DNA of 64,000 nt from Cladorhizidae sp. MBARI D1340-BT2 (taxonomy: Eukaryota; Porifera; Demospongiae; Poecilosclerida; Cladorhizidae): contig JAQNBH010000015.1 in assembly GCA_028752905.1 (NCBI GenBank), positions 18,040,112-18,104,111 on the forward strand. The letters are read 5' to 3'. The first letter of the stretch is position 1. Every line of letters starts with the position of its first letter. The notes below the pieces were generated by a model. The model did not search any database. It worked only from the letters and a program-made list of their open reading frames with translations, and was not told the origin of the DNA. Both the position numbers and the translations under genes were made by a program. Below, piece after piece: positions 1-13,900 of this stretch.

Positions 1-285
1 GCAGACAGGGTGGTCCAATGATGCTGTGGACATCACCAGGAGCAGTCCCTCTGTGCAGGCAGGGTGGTCCAGTGATGCTGTGCACACCAGGAGCAGTCCC
101 TCGGTGCAGACAGGGTGGTCCAATGATGCTGTGGACATCACCAGGAGCAGTCCCTCTGTGCAGGCAGGGTGGTCCAGTGATGCTGTGCACACCAGGAGCA
201 GTCCCTCGGTGCAGACAGGGTGGTCCAATGATGCTGTGGACATCACCAGGAGCAGTCCCTCTGTGCAGGCAGGGTAGTCCAATGG
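1..285. repeat. 105-bp higher-order tandem repeat
   Basis: Two related sub-units of 54 and 51 bp alternate, giving an exact 105-bp period (unit starts at 1, 106 and 211). The sub-units differ in 'gcagaca/gcaggca', 'caatgat/cagtgat' and the presence of 'catc'. The array runs off the left edge. Open frames across it are a consequence of the repeat and are not counted as genes. Confidence 0.95.
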
Positions 286-1378
286 TGCCGTGGACAATAC
301 CGGGATCATCCACAGCTATGTCAAGTTCAAACTTCTTGCCCACTTAATCCTATCCCAGCCAGTGTGAGGTGGAAAAGAACTTTAAACAGAATTAAGTGGA
401 AGAGACAGCTGCTCAACATGATGAACGATTGGCTGCAGTTGAAAGCCAAACCCACACAAGTGTTATTCAGTGGGTGACTCTGAGCAGTCCAAGAATACAA
501 CCGACAGATCTATGCACTGAGAGGGGAGGAGAAATACCCTGGACACCGGTAAGGAACAATCGAGTTTGCTTGGACATGACCTGATGGCACGGTGTACATG
601 TGACTCTGAGGGACACCAAAGACATACTCCCATCCAAATAATCTATTAATGCCATCCCACTCCTGCTCCTGCATCACTAGCTTAATCTATTGAGCTGGCA
701 TTCTTCCCAGGTTAAGGCTGCCGTACATGACTTCGGAATTTCCACTTAGATGTGGGTGGAATGAGAACTGGCTAGGCTCGTAAGATAGGAACACACAGCA
801 CTCCTTGTTCCTACCACCCACAGTGGGAGGACTCAGCCTTTCATCAGTGACCTCATGACCTCACAACATCAGCGACTTCAGGTGTGCCGAGGTTGCCAAG
901 CAACTGACCTCACCTGACTATGTGCGTCAAATCTACACGATGATATCTACACGATTATACAACTCTTAATTGACTAATGAAGTGCATAATGAAAGAAGGA
1001 TGTTCGGAAGTTAAGTTGTGGGGGTGACTTGGAGTAGGAGTGCCAGGCTCAGCTAGAAAGACCCTGAACAGTTAACCAACAGCACTTCCAGAAAATTGCC
1101 ATAGCAAGTGCACAGGTGAAAATGTCCATCAATTCCCCTCAGAACAATTCCCCTCAGAACAAAGTGGTAGATGATGAGGCCTCAAAAGGGTCCATACAGA
1201 ATCATGGTCAGCTTCTCAACACAGCAACACAAAAATCAGTGTCCTTTTGGACTACCATAAATCTGGAAATAGTGATCATAATCTTTTGAGAGACTACGAA
1301 ATTCGAAAGACACCTACGATGAAAATTTAAAAAATGAAAAACCACCTTCAACTAATAGTAAAAATTAAAAAAATTAAA

Positions 1379-1413
<35 letters not shown>

Positions 1414-2282
1414 AATTTACGTAACTATGTAAAACAGACACAACACCAGCTTTACAATGTCGCTAGCCCTCATTGAAAGAGGAAGTGGAGAGATGAGAGA
1501 AAAGGAAAGGAGATAGACAGGGATCCTGCACCTGATTTAAATTCTGCCAGCACTGCAGTGCACTTGAGCACCACTAGACTTCCATCCGACATCAAAACGA
1601 GCAACTTTCTTCCTATACAACAAATTACAACATTAACAAAGCAATTATGCTCATTAGCTATCACCACAAAATGTGCACATGCCCAAAAATTTGCTAATAT
1701 CCCATGGGCCTCTGCTCTTGCTTGTGGAGAGCGCCGACTGCATAGAGCAGCCCTACTGCTTCTTACTGAACATAAATAACAGACTAATTCCACCAACTTG
1801 GCTTGGATATCTATTTATAACCATAACACTTGCAGCTCTAACTCTTTTTCAAACTCTCCATATCATTGGAAACAAATACAATAAGCTGCTTTGGAATAAA
1901 GCTACGCAGCGTTACATCGCTCTATGTCTGCAACAAACCTTACAGCAAAGAAAGAAATCCATCCAGGAGAGCCTCGAGCAAAGAGATTCAGAGTAATTCC
2001 TGGTAAGCATAGATGCCTGTGCATCCTCCAAAGAATGGCTTCTAGAAAAGATCTTCATGACATCAGTTGTGATTGTTAGCCATTTATAAATAAATAGCTT
2101 GCTCACCTTGTTAAAATCAGAAGTCAAGTTTCAACTATTTTATAATGACACGGCAGCCTACTGGGCATGCACAGGTTTAAAAAAATTAAATTTTTTTTAA
2201 GTTTAACATTTCCTGTGAATGATGTCAGATATTGTGGATATATCCACTTACGAGTTAATTAGGAGGATACTATGCTCAGAGG
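286..2282. other. No gene recognised; contains an (AT)n tract
   Basis: I see no convincing coding region on either strand. The short frames here (up to about 108 codons) lack recognisable domains or splice context. A simple (AT)n run lies at 1381-1411, and a short direct repeat of 'aattcccctcagaac' sits near 1132-1160. Confidence 0.6.
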
Positions 2283-2815
2283 AATATTACACCCATAGCA
2301 ATACCACACAGAGAGGAACACCACACACACACAGAAGGACAACCCATGCAGAGTAACACCCCATGCAGAGGACCCACGCAGAGGAACACCCCACGCAGAG
2401 GAACACCCCACGCAGAGGAACACCCCACACAGAGGAACACCACACGCAGAGGAACACCACATGCAGAGGAACACCACACACAGAGGAACACCACACACAG
2501 AGGAACACCACACACAGAGGAACACCGCACACAGAGGAACACCACACAGAGGAACACCCCACGCAGAGGAACACCACATGCAGAGGAACACCACACACAG
2601 AGGAACACCACACTCAGAGGAACACCGCACACAGAGGAACACCCCACACAGAGGAACACCCCACGCAGAGGAACACCACATGCAGAGGAACACCACACAC
2701 AGAGGAACACCACACTCAGAGGAACACCGCACACAAGAGGAACACCCCACACAGAGGAACACCCCACGCAGAAGAACACCCCACCCCATGCAGAGGAACA
2801 CCCCATGCAGAGGAA
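2283..2815. repeat. 17-bp minisatellite
   Basis: About 30 tandem copies of a 17-bp unit of the type 'aggaacaccacacacag', with variants in the central bases (cccacgcag, cacatgcag). Because the unit is stop-free and 17 is not a multiple of 3, all three frames stay open on both strands. The resulting low-complexity frames (up to 189 codons) are artefacts. Confidence 0.95.
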
Positions 2816-3764
2816 CGTTATGCTCCAAGGTAACTATTGGCCAGTTTAAAAGCTGCTATCTGTAGAAACCTACCGTGAGAGAACCGAAGGTCGGTGAATG
2901 CCGACTTATTCCCATCAGCATTGTCAACTAATACCTGAGCAAGAGAAATCATTATTTATGAACATACTATTAGGATATGCTATCCAACTGCATTCACGTC
3001 ACTATGACTTCAGCACACAAATTTAGATAATATTCCACATACTCAATATATATATTATATAATCCTTGGGGAGGACTACAACTTGAACTTCAAAAATCAA
3101 CAGACGCTTGGGCGGAAAGCCTTGGAAGAGGAACCTGGTCGGTTCACCATTCAGCGACCTTTCAGTCCAGTAATTTTATACCTAATATACCTGAGAAAAC
3201 ATGACGGACTTGGAAGTAGAATTGACGAAGAAAATCTTTCCAGATCTGCATTGAATCAAATTATGTTTGTCACTCAGAAGATGGTGTAGCATTAGGGATA
3301 ATAACATAACAACAGTGCATTTTTGGCAGTGGGTATTAATATGACATTGCAATTCACTTTTGAATAAAACAACAACTGTGCCAGCAGACAGACTGAGACC
3401 TCCCTCTCTACGGGCTCAACTTCCTTGAGGTGGTGGGAAGACAATCCTTGCAAACAAATAGCAATTCAACAACTTACCAACTTACCACTAGCAATAACAG
3501 AAAAGTTGGTGATATTAAACTCTCTCTTTACAAAAAAAAATGTATATACTTGACAAACTAAAAAATTGAGGGTTGCAAAATCAGATGAGGGGAATAGCAA
3601 TCCACACTGCCATGGCACTGCACAAATCCATGCTTACCTGGTGCCTACTGCAAGTAGCCAGGAATGGTCCACACTCCAGGCTGCAACATCTACTTCATCA
3701 TCTAAAAAAGAACCCAATAGCCATACATGAATGCATGCATGCACACACACACACACAAAACATA
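2816..3764. other. No gene recognised
   Basis: AT-rich unique sequence with no frame longer than about 70 codons that looks coding. No repeat structure was noticed. Confidence 0.5.
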
Positions 3765-4770
3765 GATTGCATGCCCAGTCTGGCTCAGCTTGTCTATACA
3801 TGCACACACCAGAGACTGACCCAGCTTGTCTATACACGCACACACCAGACACTGGCCCAGTCTGGCTCAGCTTGTCCACACATGCACACACCAGACACTG
3901 ACCCAGTCTGGCTCAGCTTGTCTATACACGTACATACAGACACTGACCCAGTCTGGCTCAGCTTGTCCACACATGCACACACCAGACACTGACCCAGTCT
4001 GGCTCAGCTTGTCTACACATGAACATACAGACACTGACCCAGTCTGGCTCAGCTTGTCTATACACGTACATACAGACACTGACCCAGTCTGGCTCAGCTT
4101 GTCCACACATGCACACACCAGACACTGACCCAGTCTGGCTCAGCTTGTCTACACATGAACATACAGACACTGACCCAGTCCAGCTTGTCCATACACGCAC
4201 ACATCAGACACTGACCCAGCTTGTCTATACACGTACACACTAGACACTGACCCAGTCTGGCTCAGCTTGTCTATACATGCACACACCAGACACTGACCCA
4301 GTCTGGCTCAGCTTGTCTACACATGAACATACAGACACTGACCCAGTCTGGCTCAGCTTGTCTATACACGTACATACAGACACTGACCCAGTCTGGCTCA
4401 GCTTGTCCACACATGCACACACCAGACACTGACCCAGTCTGGCTCAGCTTGTCTACACATGAACATACAGACACTGACCCAGTCCAGCTTGTCCATACAC
4501 GCACACATCAGACACTGACCCAGCTTGTCTATACACGTACACACTAGACACTGACCCAGTCTGGCTCAGCTTGTCTATACACGTACATACAGACACTGAC
4601 CCAGTCTGGCTCAGCTTGTCTATACACGTACATACAGACACTGACCCAGTCTGACTGAGCTTGTCTATACACGTACATACAGACACTGACCCAGTCTGGC
4701 TCAGCTTGTCTATACACGTACATACAGACATTGATCCAGTCTGACTGAGCTTGTCCACACATGCACACAC
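3765..4770. repeat. 45-47-bp minisatellite with 304-bp higher-order period
   Basis: The basic unit contains 'cagacactgacccagtctgg' followed by 'ctcagcttgtctatacac', about 45 bp, with longer variants carrying 'catgcacacac'. Within it a block of several units is duplicated with a period of 304 bp: the stretches starting at 4019 and 4323 encode the same 74-codon open frame. This shows block-wise rather than single-unit amplification. Confidence 0.93.
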
Positions 4771-5385
4771 TAGACACTGATCCAGTCTGGCTCAGTTTGC
4801 CCACACATTCACGCACACCTGCAGCTTACCTAGTTTAGCTCAACTTGTCCACATACCCACGCTCTCCCACACACACACACACACATGCACACGGCAAGAG
4901 GTGGTCTTGGCAAGACCAAATGCACCAATTGTTGCTCAGGAACTGAACAAAGGTTTGTACTCCTCTGCATTATGATTGATCAGTTATCATATGCGGTGGA
5001 AATCATCAAGCTGAATTCCTGATCAACTTGTGCTCCTGTCAAGGTTTTGTGCACCCGTGCTTCTGCCACCTCTTACACACTAGACACTGATCCAGTCTGG
5101 CTCAGTTTGCCCACACATTCACGCACACCTGCAGCTTACCTAGTTTAGCTCAACTTGTCCACATACCCACGCTCTCCCACACACACACACGCACATGCAC
5201 ACGGCAAGAGGTGGTCTTGGCAAGACCAAATGCACCAATTGTTGCTCAGGAACTGAACAAAGGTTTGTACTCCTCTGCATTATGATTGATCAGTTATCAT
5301 ATGCGGTGGAAATCATCAAGCTGAATGCCTGATCAACTTGTGCTCCTGTCAAGGTTTTGTGCACCCGTGCTTCTGCCACCTCTTA
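4766..5385. repeat. 310-bp tandem duplication at the array edge
   Basis: The stretch beginning 'tagacactgatccagtctgg' at 4771 recurs at 5081, and the two copies stay aligned through 'ttctgccacctctta' (ending 5075 and 5385). I see only a few differences, for example 'gaattcctg/gaatgcctg' and one base in a CA tract. It includes the last satellite unit plus about 260 bp of unique flank, so the edge of the array was copied together with its neighbour. Near-identity suggests a recent event. Confidence 0.92.
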
Positions 5386-5576
5386 AAGCACAACAACAAT
5401 TAGCTATCTGCTTCCGATGAAGTGAGCCGTTTGCAGTGCATTTTGGCTCAATATCTCCACGTGTGCAAGCCTGCTTATGCGCTAGTCAATCACACAAAGC
5501 ATACATAACAATTTGTATGTTATTTGTAAGTGGACACAAGCATAGTATATGACATCAAAGGTACACAAAACAAGTT

Positions 5577-5735
5577 GAATCACCCAGAGCAGGCAATAAC
5601 AATGTTTTGTAATGCAATCTGATTAGAGTAATCACCCTGAGCAGGCAATAACAAATTGTATGTTTTGTAATGCAATCCGTAATCACCCTGAGCAGGCAAC
5701 AACAATTTGTATGTTTTGTAATGTAATCTGATTAG
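5577..5735. repeat. Short imperfect direct repeats
   Basis: Three imperfect copies of a module around 'gagcaggcaataacaa', followed by 'tttgtatgttttgtaatg' and 'caatctgattaga'. The copies differ by small deletions. Confidence 0.75.
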
Positions 5736-7842
5736 ACTGTAAGTTGACACAAGTGACAACTATGTGACAACATGGCATCATTTGTACACAAAACTAGTTG
5801 TTCAAAAACAATTTCAATCGTTACTTCTCGGTGTCTACCACTAACGCTTAGCCTCTGCCTTCAGGCTTTTTACATATTTTGTTGATCAGAATGGATTGTC
5901 AAGCCGATTAAGTTTGATTCTCTAGGCAGTTTTGTCTTGTTTGAAGTGATACCCAAGGACTTAAATTTGATCCTTCTGTACAATTAACACCTTTTCTCAG
6001 ATCTCACATGTTGCCGGTTTGCATGCAGGGTGGCCTGGCTAGATCGCCACTTCCTCCGCCTGGTAGGTCCAAATAAAAAAACTTAGGAATGTATTCTAAA
6101 TACCACAAACAAAATTGTTTACCAAATATTAAGTGATACAAGAGTAGACCAGCACAAATTTGGTCTTTTTTAAAGTGATAATATAAGATTAAAAACATTT
6201 TTTTGGATATATATAGAGGTAAATTTTAATTAATGTAGTTATCATATGGCAAGCTGTTTTCAAATAAAAATTTAATATGCACAATTGGATATTATTACTT
6301 TAATGTGCTCTGAATATGGAATCCAAAGACACTCAATAACAGAATCAGTGCTAGGGTTACATGGCAGTGCATTCTAGGGTAGGCTAGCTAGGCGTATTCT
6401 AGGGTTAAGGCTACAGCTTCTAGGCCGAAGGGTTTAAGGCTGGGGATATTTCAGGGTTAGGGTTAAAGGATAGGGTATTCTAGGGAAGGATCAGAACAAT
6501 GCCTAGGGCTAGGATATTCTAGGGCTAGGTCTAAGAGGATTCTAGAGAGTCATTCTAAGGCTAAGGATATTCTAGGGTTAGGAACATCTCGTAGCATCAA
6601 GGCATACAAATATTCTAGCATCTGTGATATATAGTCATTTATTCTCATTAGGGAGACAATGGCCAAGTACTACAGTTGTTACCAGCAGTTGCCAGTTACT
6701 ACCAGCAGTGACTTGGTTTTCTCAGAAGAGGAAGAAGGTATCCGTCCATATCTGCTGACCGTAAGCAGCATGTTGTGATGAAGGCTCAGATGAAGGCATG
6801 AACCAGGAGAGCTTCATTGGTTTGCTAAAGTACCATGATGTAATATTAACATTTTGGTGTATTCAGGATCTAAATTTCCAACATATATATATTCAATCTT
6901 TGATAAGCTGGCATCCCAAGCCCAGGCATATTTTACACCTATGTTTAAATTTGTATTGAAACTATAATTATTCTGTACAGATTTGATAGTCAAAGAGCCA
7001 CCAGCTCTTAAGACCGTGTCATCTCCTGCTCTGGCCACTCCCTCTCCAGTTCAGGGTGCACACCTGGTGCTGCTGGTGCTGTCATCAGTCTATGTTCAAA
7101 CCATGTTGTCCTCTTCAACACTGCTGCTACCAGATAACCTAATTGCAAGGAGCAAATGCTGTGATAGTTTTTTTTCTTGTTGATTTCTAACTGAAGTCGG
7201 TTGATTTCATTAGTCATTGTTCAGGAACTTTTCAATGAAATGGTATTCCTCAGGTTCTTGTTGGCGGCTAAAGGCTTGGCTCTGTGGCCATGAGTAGCAT
7301 GAGTGAACTTCCTATGCAACTAAAGACTAGTGGCTGCTTTGTCATTGCACCGAATATGGTCGATCAATAGAAACGATACACTGTCAGGTAGTGAAATTGC
7401 TAAAAGTACACGTACTTTCTTGTTCTCTGGTCTAAACTTTCTTTCGGTTATTTCTCAGTTCTTTTTCCAGCTTCAAGCTACAAGGGTTCCAGTGAGCCCC
7501 CGAGAACACTTGGCCAACTGTTTCAACTTTACGTCTTCCACCAGAAGACAGCATAGACAAATGCACTCCGGCCCGCTGAATCAGTCACCTACTGAAAATC
7601 TGGAATACTATGCTTTTTAAAGGAGCTATCGCATGGGTATCAAGCACACCACAGGAAGTGTGTAATGAAATTCTTATAGTGATAATCGTGCAAAGTCAAG
7701 ACCCAAATTGTGTATGTGCACCAAGTTTGCTTATTACTTTTGTTGTTGCAGAGGGAGAAAAGGTGATCAAGCAGCAGCTGCAAGTAGCCAACTTAGCTAC
7801 AAGCTAGGAAGTAGCCAAGCAGGAAGCTGTGATCGCCAACAT
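5736..7842. other. No gene recognised; degenerate CTAGGG-rich tract
   Basis: Bases about 6355-6590 are rich in 'ctagggtta', 'attctaggg' and 'gggttaaggct' words. This resembles a decayed telomere-like (TTAGGG/CTAGGG) interstitial tract, but no run of perfect hexamers is present. Small frames around 7,000-7,800 have no recognisable domain. I call no gene. Confidence 0.5.
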
Positions 7843-8374
7843 CCCTTCAGAGCCGCAGCACACTCAAGATTAGCTAGCTAATCCCTTCAGAGTTGCAGCA
7901 CAATCACCTTAGCTAGCTAATCCCTTCAGAGCTACAGCACACTCACCTTAGCTAGCTAATCCCTTCAGAGCTACAGCACACTCAGATTAACTAGCTAATC
8001 CCTTCAGAGCTACAGCACACTCACATTAGCTAGCTAATCCCTTCAGAGCTGCAGCACACTCACATTAGCTAGCTAATCCCTTCAGAGCTGCAGCACATTA
8101 GCTAGCTAATCCCTTCAGAGTTGCAGCACACTCACCTTAGCTAGCTAATCCCTTCAGAGCTGCAGCACACTCAGATTAGCTAGCTAATCCCTTCATGCAG
8201 CACACTCACCTTAGCTAGCTAATCCCTTCAGAGCTGCAGCACCTTAGCTAGCTAATCCCTTCAGAGCTGCAGCACACTCACCTTAGCTAGCTAATCCCTC
8301 AGAGCTGCGCAGCACACTCACCTTAGCTAGCTAATCCCTTCAGAGCTACAGCACATTCAGATTAGCTAGCTAAT
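7843..8374. repeat. 39-bp minisatellite
   Basis: About 14 copies of a 39-bp unit containing 'cccttcagagctgcagcaca' and 'ttagctagctaat'. Several units carry internal deletions, for example units missing 'ctcac' or 'gagc'. Confidence 0.95.
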
Positions 8375-9184
8375 CACCATTAACCAGGTATCTCCTCCAT
8401 CCAGAGAGGCAAACAGATCTCGCCCATCAATGTACTCTCTTCTCCAGCAGCTGGAGAGTAGCTTCTACTATCGCTGGACAGTCATTCCACGGTCTTTTTG
8501 AGAGTAATTCTTCACAAAGATGGTCAGGACAAGTTGCGCAATAACTATTCGGGGAGTGAGCTCTTCAAAGAAATAATGAGAGGGTTAGATGCTATGCATG
8601 CACATGAGGTCACCCCCTCCCTCCCACAAGAGCACGTCCGTTCCCCTCCCTCCCATCCCACGTAAAAACATCAGTGGCCAAGCAGAACACTGCATTCTGT
8701 TCTGTCCTTCCTTAAAACGTTGCATCATAATTGAACTAGGAAGCACAACCAAATGGAACGGAATGCAACACTAAATTAGAAAAAAGGTTTTATTCCAGCG
8801 TACCATCCTGCAGTGGACCAATCATAATGCTAGTCACAGCGTAACCATACATTTGTCCATCATCATACTGTGAACCAAAGGCTGGTCCTCGGCAAGTTTT
8901 AATAACTGAATTGCAAGTGTTGATTAGCTGGCCAGTAACGAAGGAGGGCAATTAATTATACTTTAGCTTCCCATGCTGTCGGGAGGGAGCATAGCCCCCT
9001 TCACACTCCAGTAGTGCACCCACCCCTTGGGCATAGTTCAACTGCTCCCACCCCAAATTATAATGTTCAGACATTGATTAGGTGCATTTCCATCGGCTTA
9101 TGGATATAATCAGTATCACTATAGGACAGAGAGGAGGGGAGGGATGGGGAGGACGAGAGGGGAGAGAAGGGAGGATACCCCCCC
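8375..9184. other. No gene recognised
   Basis: Unique sequence ending in a purine-rich stretch ('gaggggagggatggggagga', about 9,130-9,175) and a C run directly before the next array. No supported feature. Confidence 0.5.
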
Positions 9185-10013
9185 CGACGAATGCAAGGCA
9201 TTGTGTGGCGAGCTGAAGCACCTTGCCAAAGCCTTAGCTACCATGCTGCTCTGGTTGCATTCGGTAGCAGAGCCACTAGCCAGCTAGAAAACAATATGGA
9301 CGAATGCAAGGCATTGTGTGGAGAGCTGAAGCACCTTGCCAAAGCCTTAGCTATCATGCTGCTCTAGTTGCATTCGATAGCAGAGCCACTAGCCGCTAGA
9401 AAACAATATCGATGAATGCAAGGCTTGTGTGGCGAGCTGAAGCACCTTGCCAAAGCCTTAGCTACCATGCTGCTCTAGTTGCATTCGGTAGCAGAGCCAC
9501 TAGCCAGCTAGAAAACAATATCGACGAATGCAAGACATTGTGCGGCGAGCTGAAGCACCTTGCCAAAGTCTTAGCTACCATGCTGCTCTGGTTGCATTCG
9601 GTAGCAGAGCCACTAGCCAGCTAGAAAACAATATCGACGAATGCAAAGCATTGTGCGGCGAGCTGAAGCACCTTGCCAAAGCCTTAGCTACCATGCTGCT
9701 CTAGTTGCATTCGGTAGCAGAGCCACTAGCCAGCTAGAAAACAATATCGACGAATGCAAGGCATTGTGTGGCGAGCTGAAGCACCTTGCCAAAGCCTTAG
9801 CTACCATGCTGCTCTAGTTGCATTCGGTAGCAGAGCCACTAGCCAGCTAGAAAACAATATCGACGAATGCGAGGCATTGTGTGGCGAGCTAAAGCACCTT
9901 GCCAAAGCCTTAGCTACCATGCTGCTCTAGTTGCATTCGATAGCAGAGCCACTAGCCAGCTAGAAAACAATATCGCAAGGCATTGTGTGGCGAGTTGAAG
10001 CACCTTGCCAAGC
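9185..10013. repeat. 113-bp tandem repeat
   Basis: Seven complete units and a truncated one, with an exact 113-bp spacing (for example 'cgaatgcaaggc' at 9188 and 9301). Each unit includes 'gcgagctgaagcaccttgcc' and 'tagcagagccactagcc'. In-frame stop codons in most units argue against coding use. Confidence 0.95.
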
Positions 10014-10399
10014 CACATGTTTCGTGTCATTATTTGTATATGAAGTGCTAGCATTTGCGCTAACCTGCCATATCTGTTGCCCAGGCCCTGAACAATATTG
10101 TTGATGTTATCATGATGTAATGCAAATGTAATAACTGATTGTATACACATTTCATGATCCCCAATTGGTACAGATTGCACAAACTGATGCCCTGCAGCAT
10201 GATGGGTTGGCAGATAGGAAGTTTGCCTACGAGATGAGGGTTATTTTAAGAATACTTGCAAGCGGCTTCCTTGAAGATAGGAAGCACACTAAAAGAGTGG
10301 GGTCATAGTGTTTCTGGCTGAAGGGAATTGGTGTGTACTATTATAATTCAGTAACAATGAGAGTACATTGGTGGGTACTATTATTATGTATCAACACCA

Positions 10400-10990
10400 A
10401 ACACATTACATTGGTGTGTAACACCAATCAGTACATTGGTGTAGGCCATGCAGAAGCTATGAGCCTCACACACCTTGTTAAAGAGATAGTTTAACACTCT
10501 TGATACTGTATCTGTGCTCAGTATTCTCTCCACGTTTAGCATATCTCTCCTCTGATGAAAATAGGCCACAGTTACATTTCCTCTATATACCAATTATGTA
10601 GCCACTTCTCTCTTGCACTGGCGGCTCGAAAGAGTGGAAGCAACAAGCATACAAGCAAGGAATTCTGCATTCACCTTGCCAAGCTTGATCTAGTTTCTGC
10701 ACCTCTCATGGTGTGTTGAAGAACTGTGTCAAAATGAAACTCGAGCATCCTGTCCCTCTGAGAGCTATTAACCGCACAGCCCATTCTCACTCCTTGAACA
10801 GCCAGCCCCCTTCTTCGAATCTTGACGTTTTCTCTTCACCACAACAACCATTTCCAGTTTATGTCATCCCATTTTAAGGTGCGTTACACCCATTCATATT
10901 TTCCACAGATGAACATACAGTGAACGTAGATAATTCAATATGCCATGAGTGGCAATACAAATTCTCCCAATGGACTCCCCCAGTGGGGAC
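10400..10990 (+). repeat. Dispersed element family B, copy 1 (unexpanded)
   Basis: This stretch shares an ordered series of words with 46,450-49,140 and with 50,580-52,050. Examples are 'gtattctctccac', 'cagcccattctcac', 'gaacatacagtgaa' and 'gcaatacaaattctccca'. Here the 'cagcccattctcac' module near 10,776 occurs once, whereas in copy 2 it is amplified into a satellite. No coding capacity is evident. The class (SINE, MITE or LINE tail) is unknown. Confidence 0.65.
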
Positions 10991-13900
10991 TCGATTCATT
11001 TCCAAAGAGCTAGCCATATAACACTATAAACTCGCCTTCATCACCTGATTCCAGACATTGTCCTTCGCCCCCGAGATACTTGCCACAAGCAGAGGGGGGA
11101 ATCCCTTCAGTTGACTCCAGGGGGTTCTTACTCGTCTATACATGTCATTATGCTTACTTGAAACAAAAAGGCTGGCAGTGCATGTTTATCAGGAGCTAGA
11201 TTCTAGATTCTAATTGCTCCGACAGTGCATTGCTAATGGCTAATGCTGGAATAGAACTTCAATAAGCACACACTTTTCCGTTTCATTTCACTTTGCTGTG
11301 GTGTCTGGCTCACAATATAACACAAGTTATGGTAGGATGTAACGGAACTGAATGCAACGTTCCACTCGGTCACTGTCATGTGAACCAGTCTTTATATGTA
11401 TATTTCACTGGTTTTAAGTTTAATCCACTGGCTTAATAGGTTTAAAATCCACTGGTTTAATAGGTTTAATCCACTTCCTTATAGGTACAATCCACTGGTT
11501 TTAACAGGCCACTAGCCTAATAGGCTGACTGAATAGCTGCTACCTTTTATGGTACACTTCTTAAAGGTGCATGCATGATAATATCCAGTTTTTTATAGTG
11601 TATATCCAGCTTATCCCGACAGTAAGACTAGAGCTATAATCTTCTTACTTACATATTGCACACTTGGATCCAAACCAGTTCCTTGTAAATGATTACAATC
11701 TAAGTCCACCCTGCCAAAAAGAAGATGGGGCCCGATTCACACTTATTTACGCTTGTAATGTGTGGAAACCACAGAAAACCATTACTGTTCTGGCAAAAGC
11801 CATGGTTTGTATTTCAAGTTGTTACTTTCCTTGATTTCTATCTGCCACTGGTAGGGCTGAGGTTGCTGAGGGGGGATGGCTTGGTTCTAGAAGTATGTGT
11901 GAGGTTTCCCATGAAATTTCATAGACAAAGAATGCCGCTCTGATAGTCCTACTGCAAATGGCAGATCAGCCATCACAACGCCAATAATATATATAGACAG
12001 CTGTAATCTCCTCTGCGTACAACTCATAATCATTGTTGGGTCATTTGAATGTTATTCTTCTTCCTGCTTTAGTTGGCCTCAAGATGCTTATCATATCTAC
12101 AGCTACATATGCTAGAAATATTTCCGATCCTCAAATATGGTCTCACAAGCCAGCATTTTTAAGGAAAGCAGCTAGCTTGCGAGACTAGCAAGCAGCTAAG
12201 CAGCTGTTGAAGACACCGAGAAATCACTAAGCTAACACTTTGTTCACTAGACCACGTATCTATAGCTAGCTAGACACGAGCTTCTAACCTTCGGAAAACT
12301 CTTGATACCCAGCACCGCGGAAAAACTGTGTTCTCTAATCACGCCAACAAGTGTGAACACACTCGGACTACCATAAACCACCCCTTCAAGTGGTCAAGCT
12401 GAACGTGTTCCAGAACATATTCAGGTTGTGTGTATGTGTATGTGTATGCATGCTGTGCACGCAGTGTTTACAACTCTGTGGTAAGTACTGGCTATGTCCG
12501 TTAGTTCGATAGATTTGTCGAGGCCTCAAAATATTGAAATCTTAGCAAGAACATCAATTTTTTTGTCATATGTTAAGGCAGGTCATATGTTAAGGCAGGT
12601 CATATGTTAAGGCAGGATATGTAGACAAGAAATGAGCCATTTGCACCTTCTAGATCAGGAAACAACTTCGCAATTTTCCAACAATAAATTTCAGGGGAAT
12701 GAGGCATCGTGTTGGACTAGAAACTACACCTCTGTATAAGACCCAAACAACCACTAAATTGCACCTTCTAGACCTGAAACAACTTCGCAAATTTCCCCAC
12801 ACTAAATCCAAGGGAGGAAGGCTGCTGAATTAGGAAACCACACCTCTGTATAAGACCCAGGACAAACACTAAATTGGTGTGGCCAATTAAAAGTCTGGAC
12901 TTCTGCACATACCGTAAACACATCAGAGGCATATTTCCACGGGCATATCCCAACAACTATTTATAGAAAATTTAGACCCCAAATTGTTGATCGGTTCTGA
13001 CACACATGCACACAGACACACACAAAGATTGCGCACATGCACACACACACACACATAAATGCACACGATATACACAACACCCACACCCACACACAAAGAT
13101 CTGACAAATGTGATCTCACTAGAAAAACAGCTTGGCTACACCCCAGGAAACCAAACCTGTATATAGTAACCACGACATCACTTCACAGTAATTGAGCCCA
13201 CTCCCTACTCCAGCTAGCAATTCTTTGTTAGCAATTCTTTGTTATTGTAATTAGCTATTCAAGTCTTAATGTTTAGACGCAAAAATCCTTGGTGCACTTA
13301 GACGCTGCACATTGTGATGACAAATCCCTGAATATCACGCATCAAATAAGGTTATTATTCTGTCCTCCTTACGCCCCCAACCCCCCCACTCCTCCCATAA
13401 TCAAGATGATCACTAATGCATGACTGGTAATAACTAAGAAATTTGGCAAGTGACGGCAAGAATACACCCAACAAGTTTATCTCGGAAGCTTGTGTGCAAA
13501 AACTATTGAAGGAGAACTGTCAGTAAAAATTTATCTAAGTACGTTCAGCAAAACATATTCACTCCTGCTAAAACCAGGATTTATCACAAAATCTAAAAAA
13601 TGAACAAACCATATTGGATTGACAGGAAGATAGGAAGGTGTTGTGCAAATCCTTTTTACTATCTAAAATCACATACACTAATTACAATTACATGTTCTTA
13701 AGCCATTCCAATACACTTAATTAAATTAATTTGTTTGTTTATTTATATATAACTTGAAGAACTCGGTTGTAGGTCGGTATCAAATAGCTCAATTACAATC
13801 ACCCCAGAAAATAGCATTGAAGAAAACCCAATACGTTCAGTACTACAAAATAAGAATACACTTTGTCACTTTGACTACAAGTAAAAGTCCTACTCTTATA

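Noticed and set aside
2259..2865. Frames up to 189 codons in the 17-bp array
   Set aside because: Stop-free minisatellite, open in several frames on both strands.
6355..6590. Interstitial telomere array
   Set aside because: Only scattered CTAGGG/TTAGGG-like words, no perfect tandem run; noted as a degenerate tract.
9412..9624. 70-codon frame over the 113-bp repeat
   Set aside because: Most repeat units carry stop codons in the same frame; not conserved as coding.
7843..10013. CRISPR-like regular repeats
   Set aside because: Units are contiguous without unique spacers and the genome is eukaryotic; these are minisatellites. The same holds for the other arrays.
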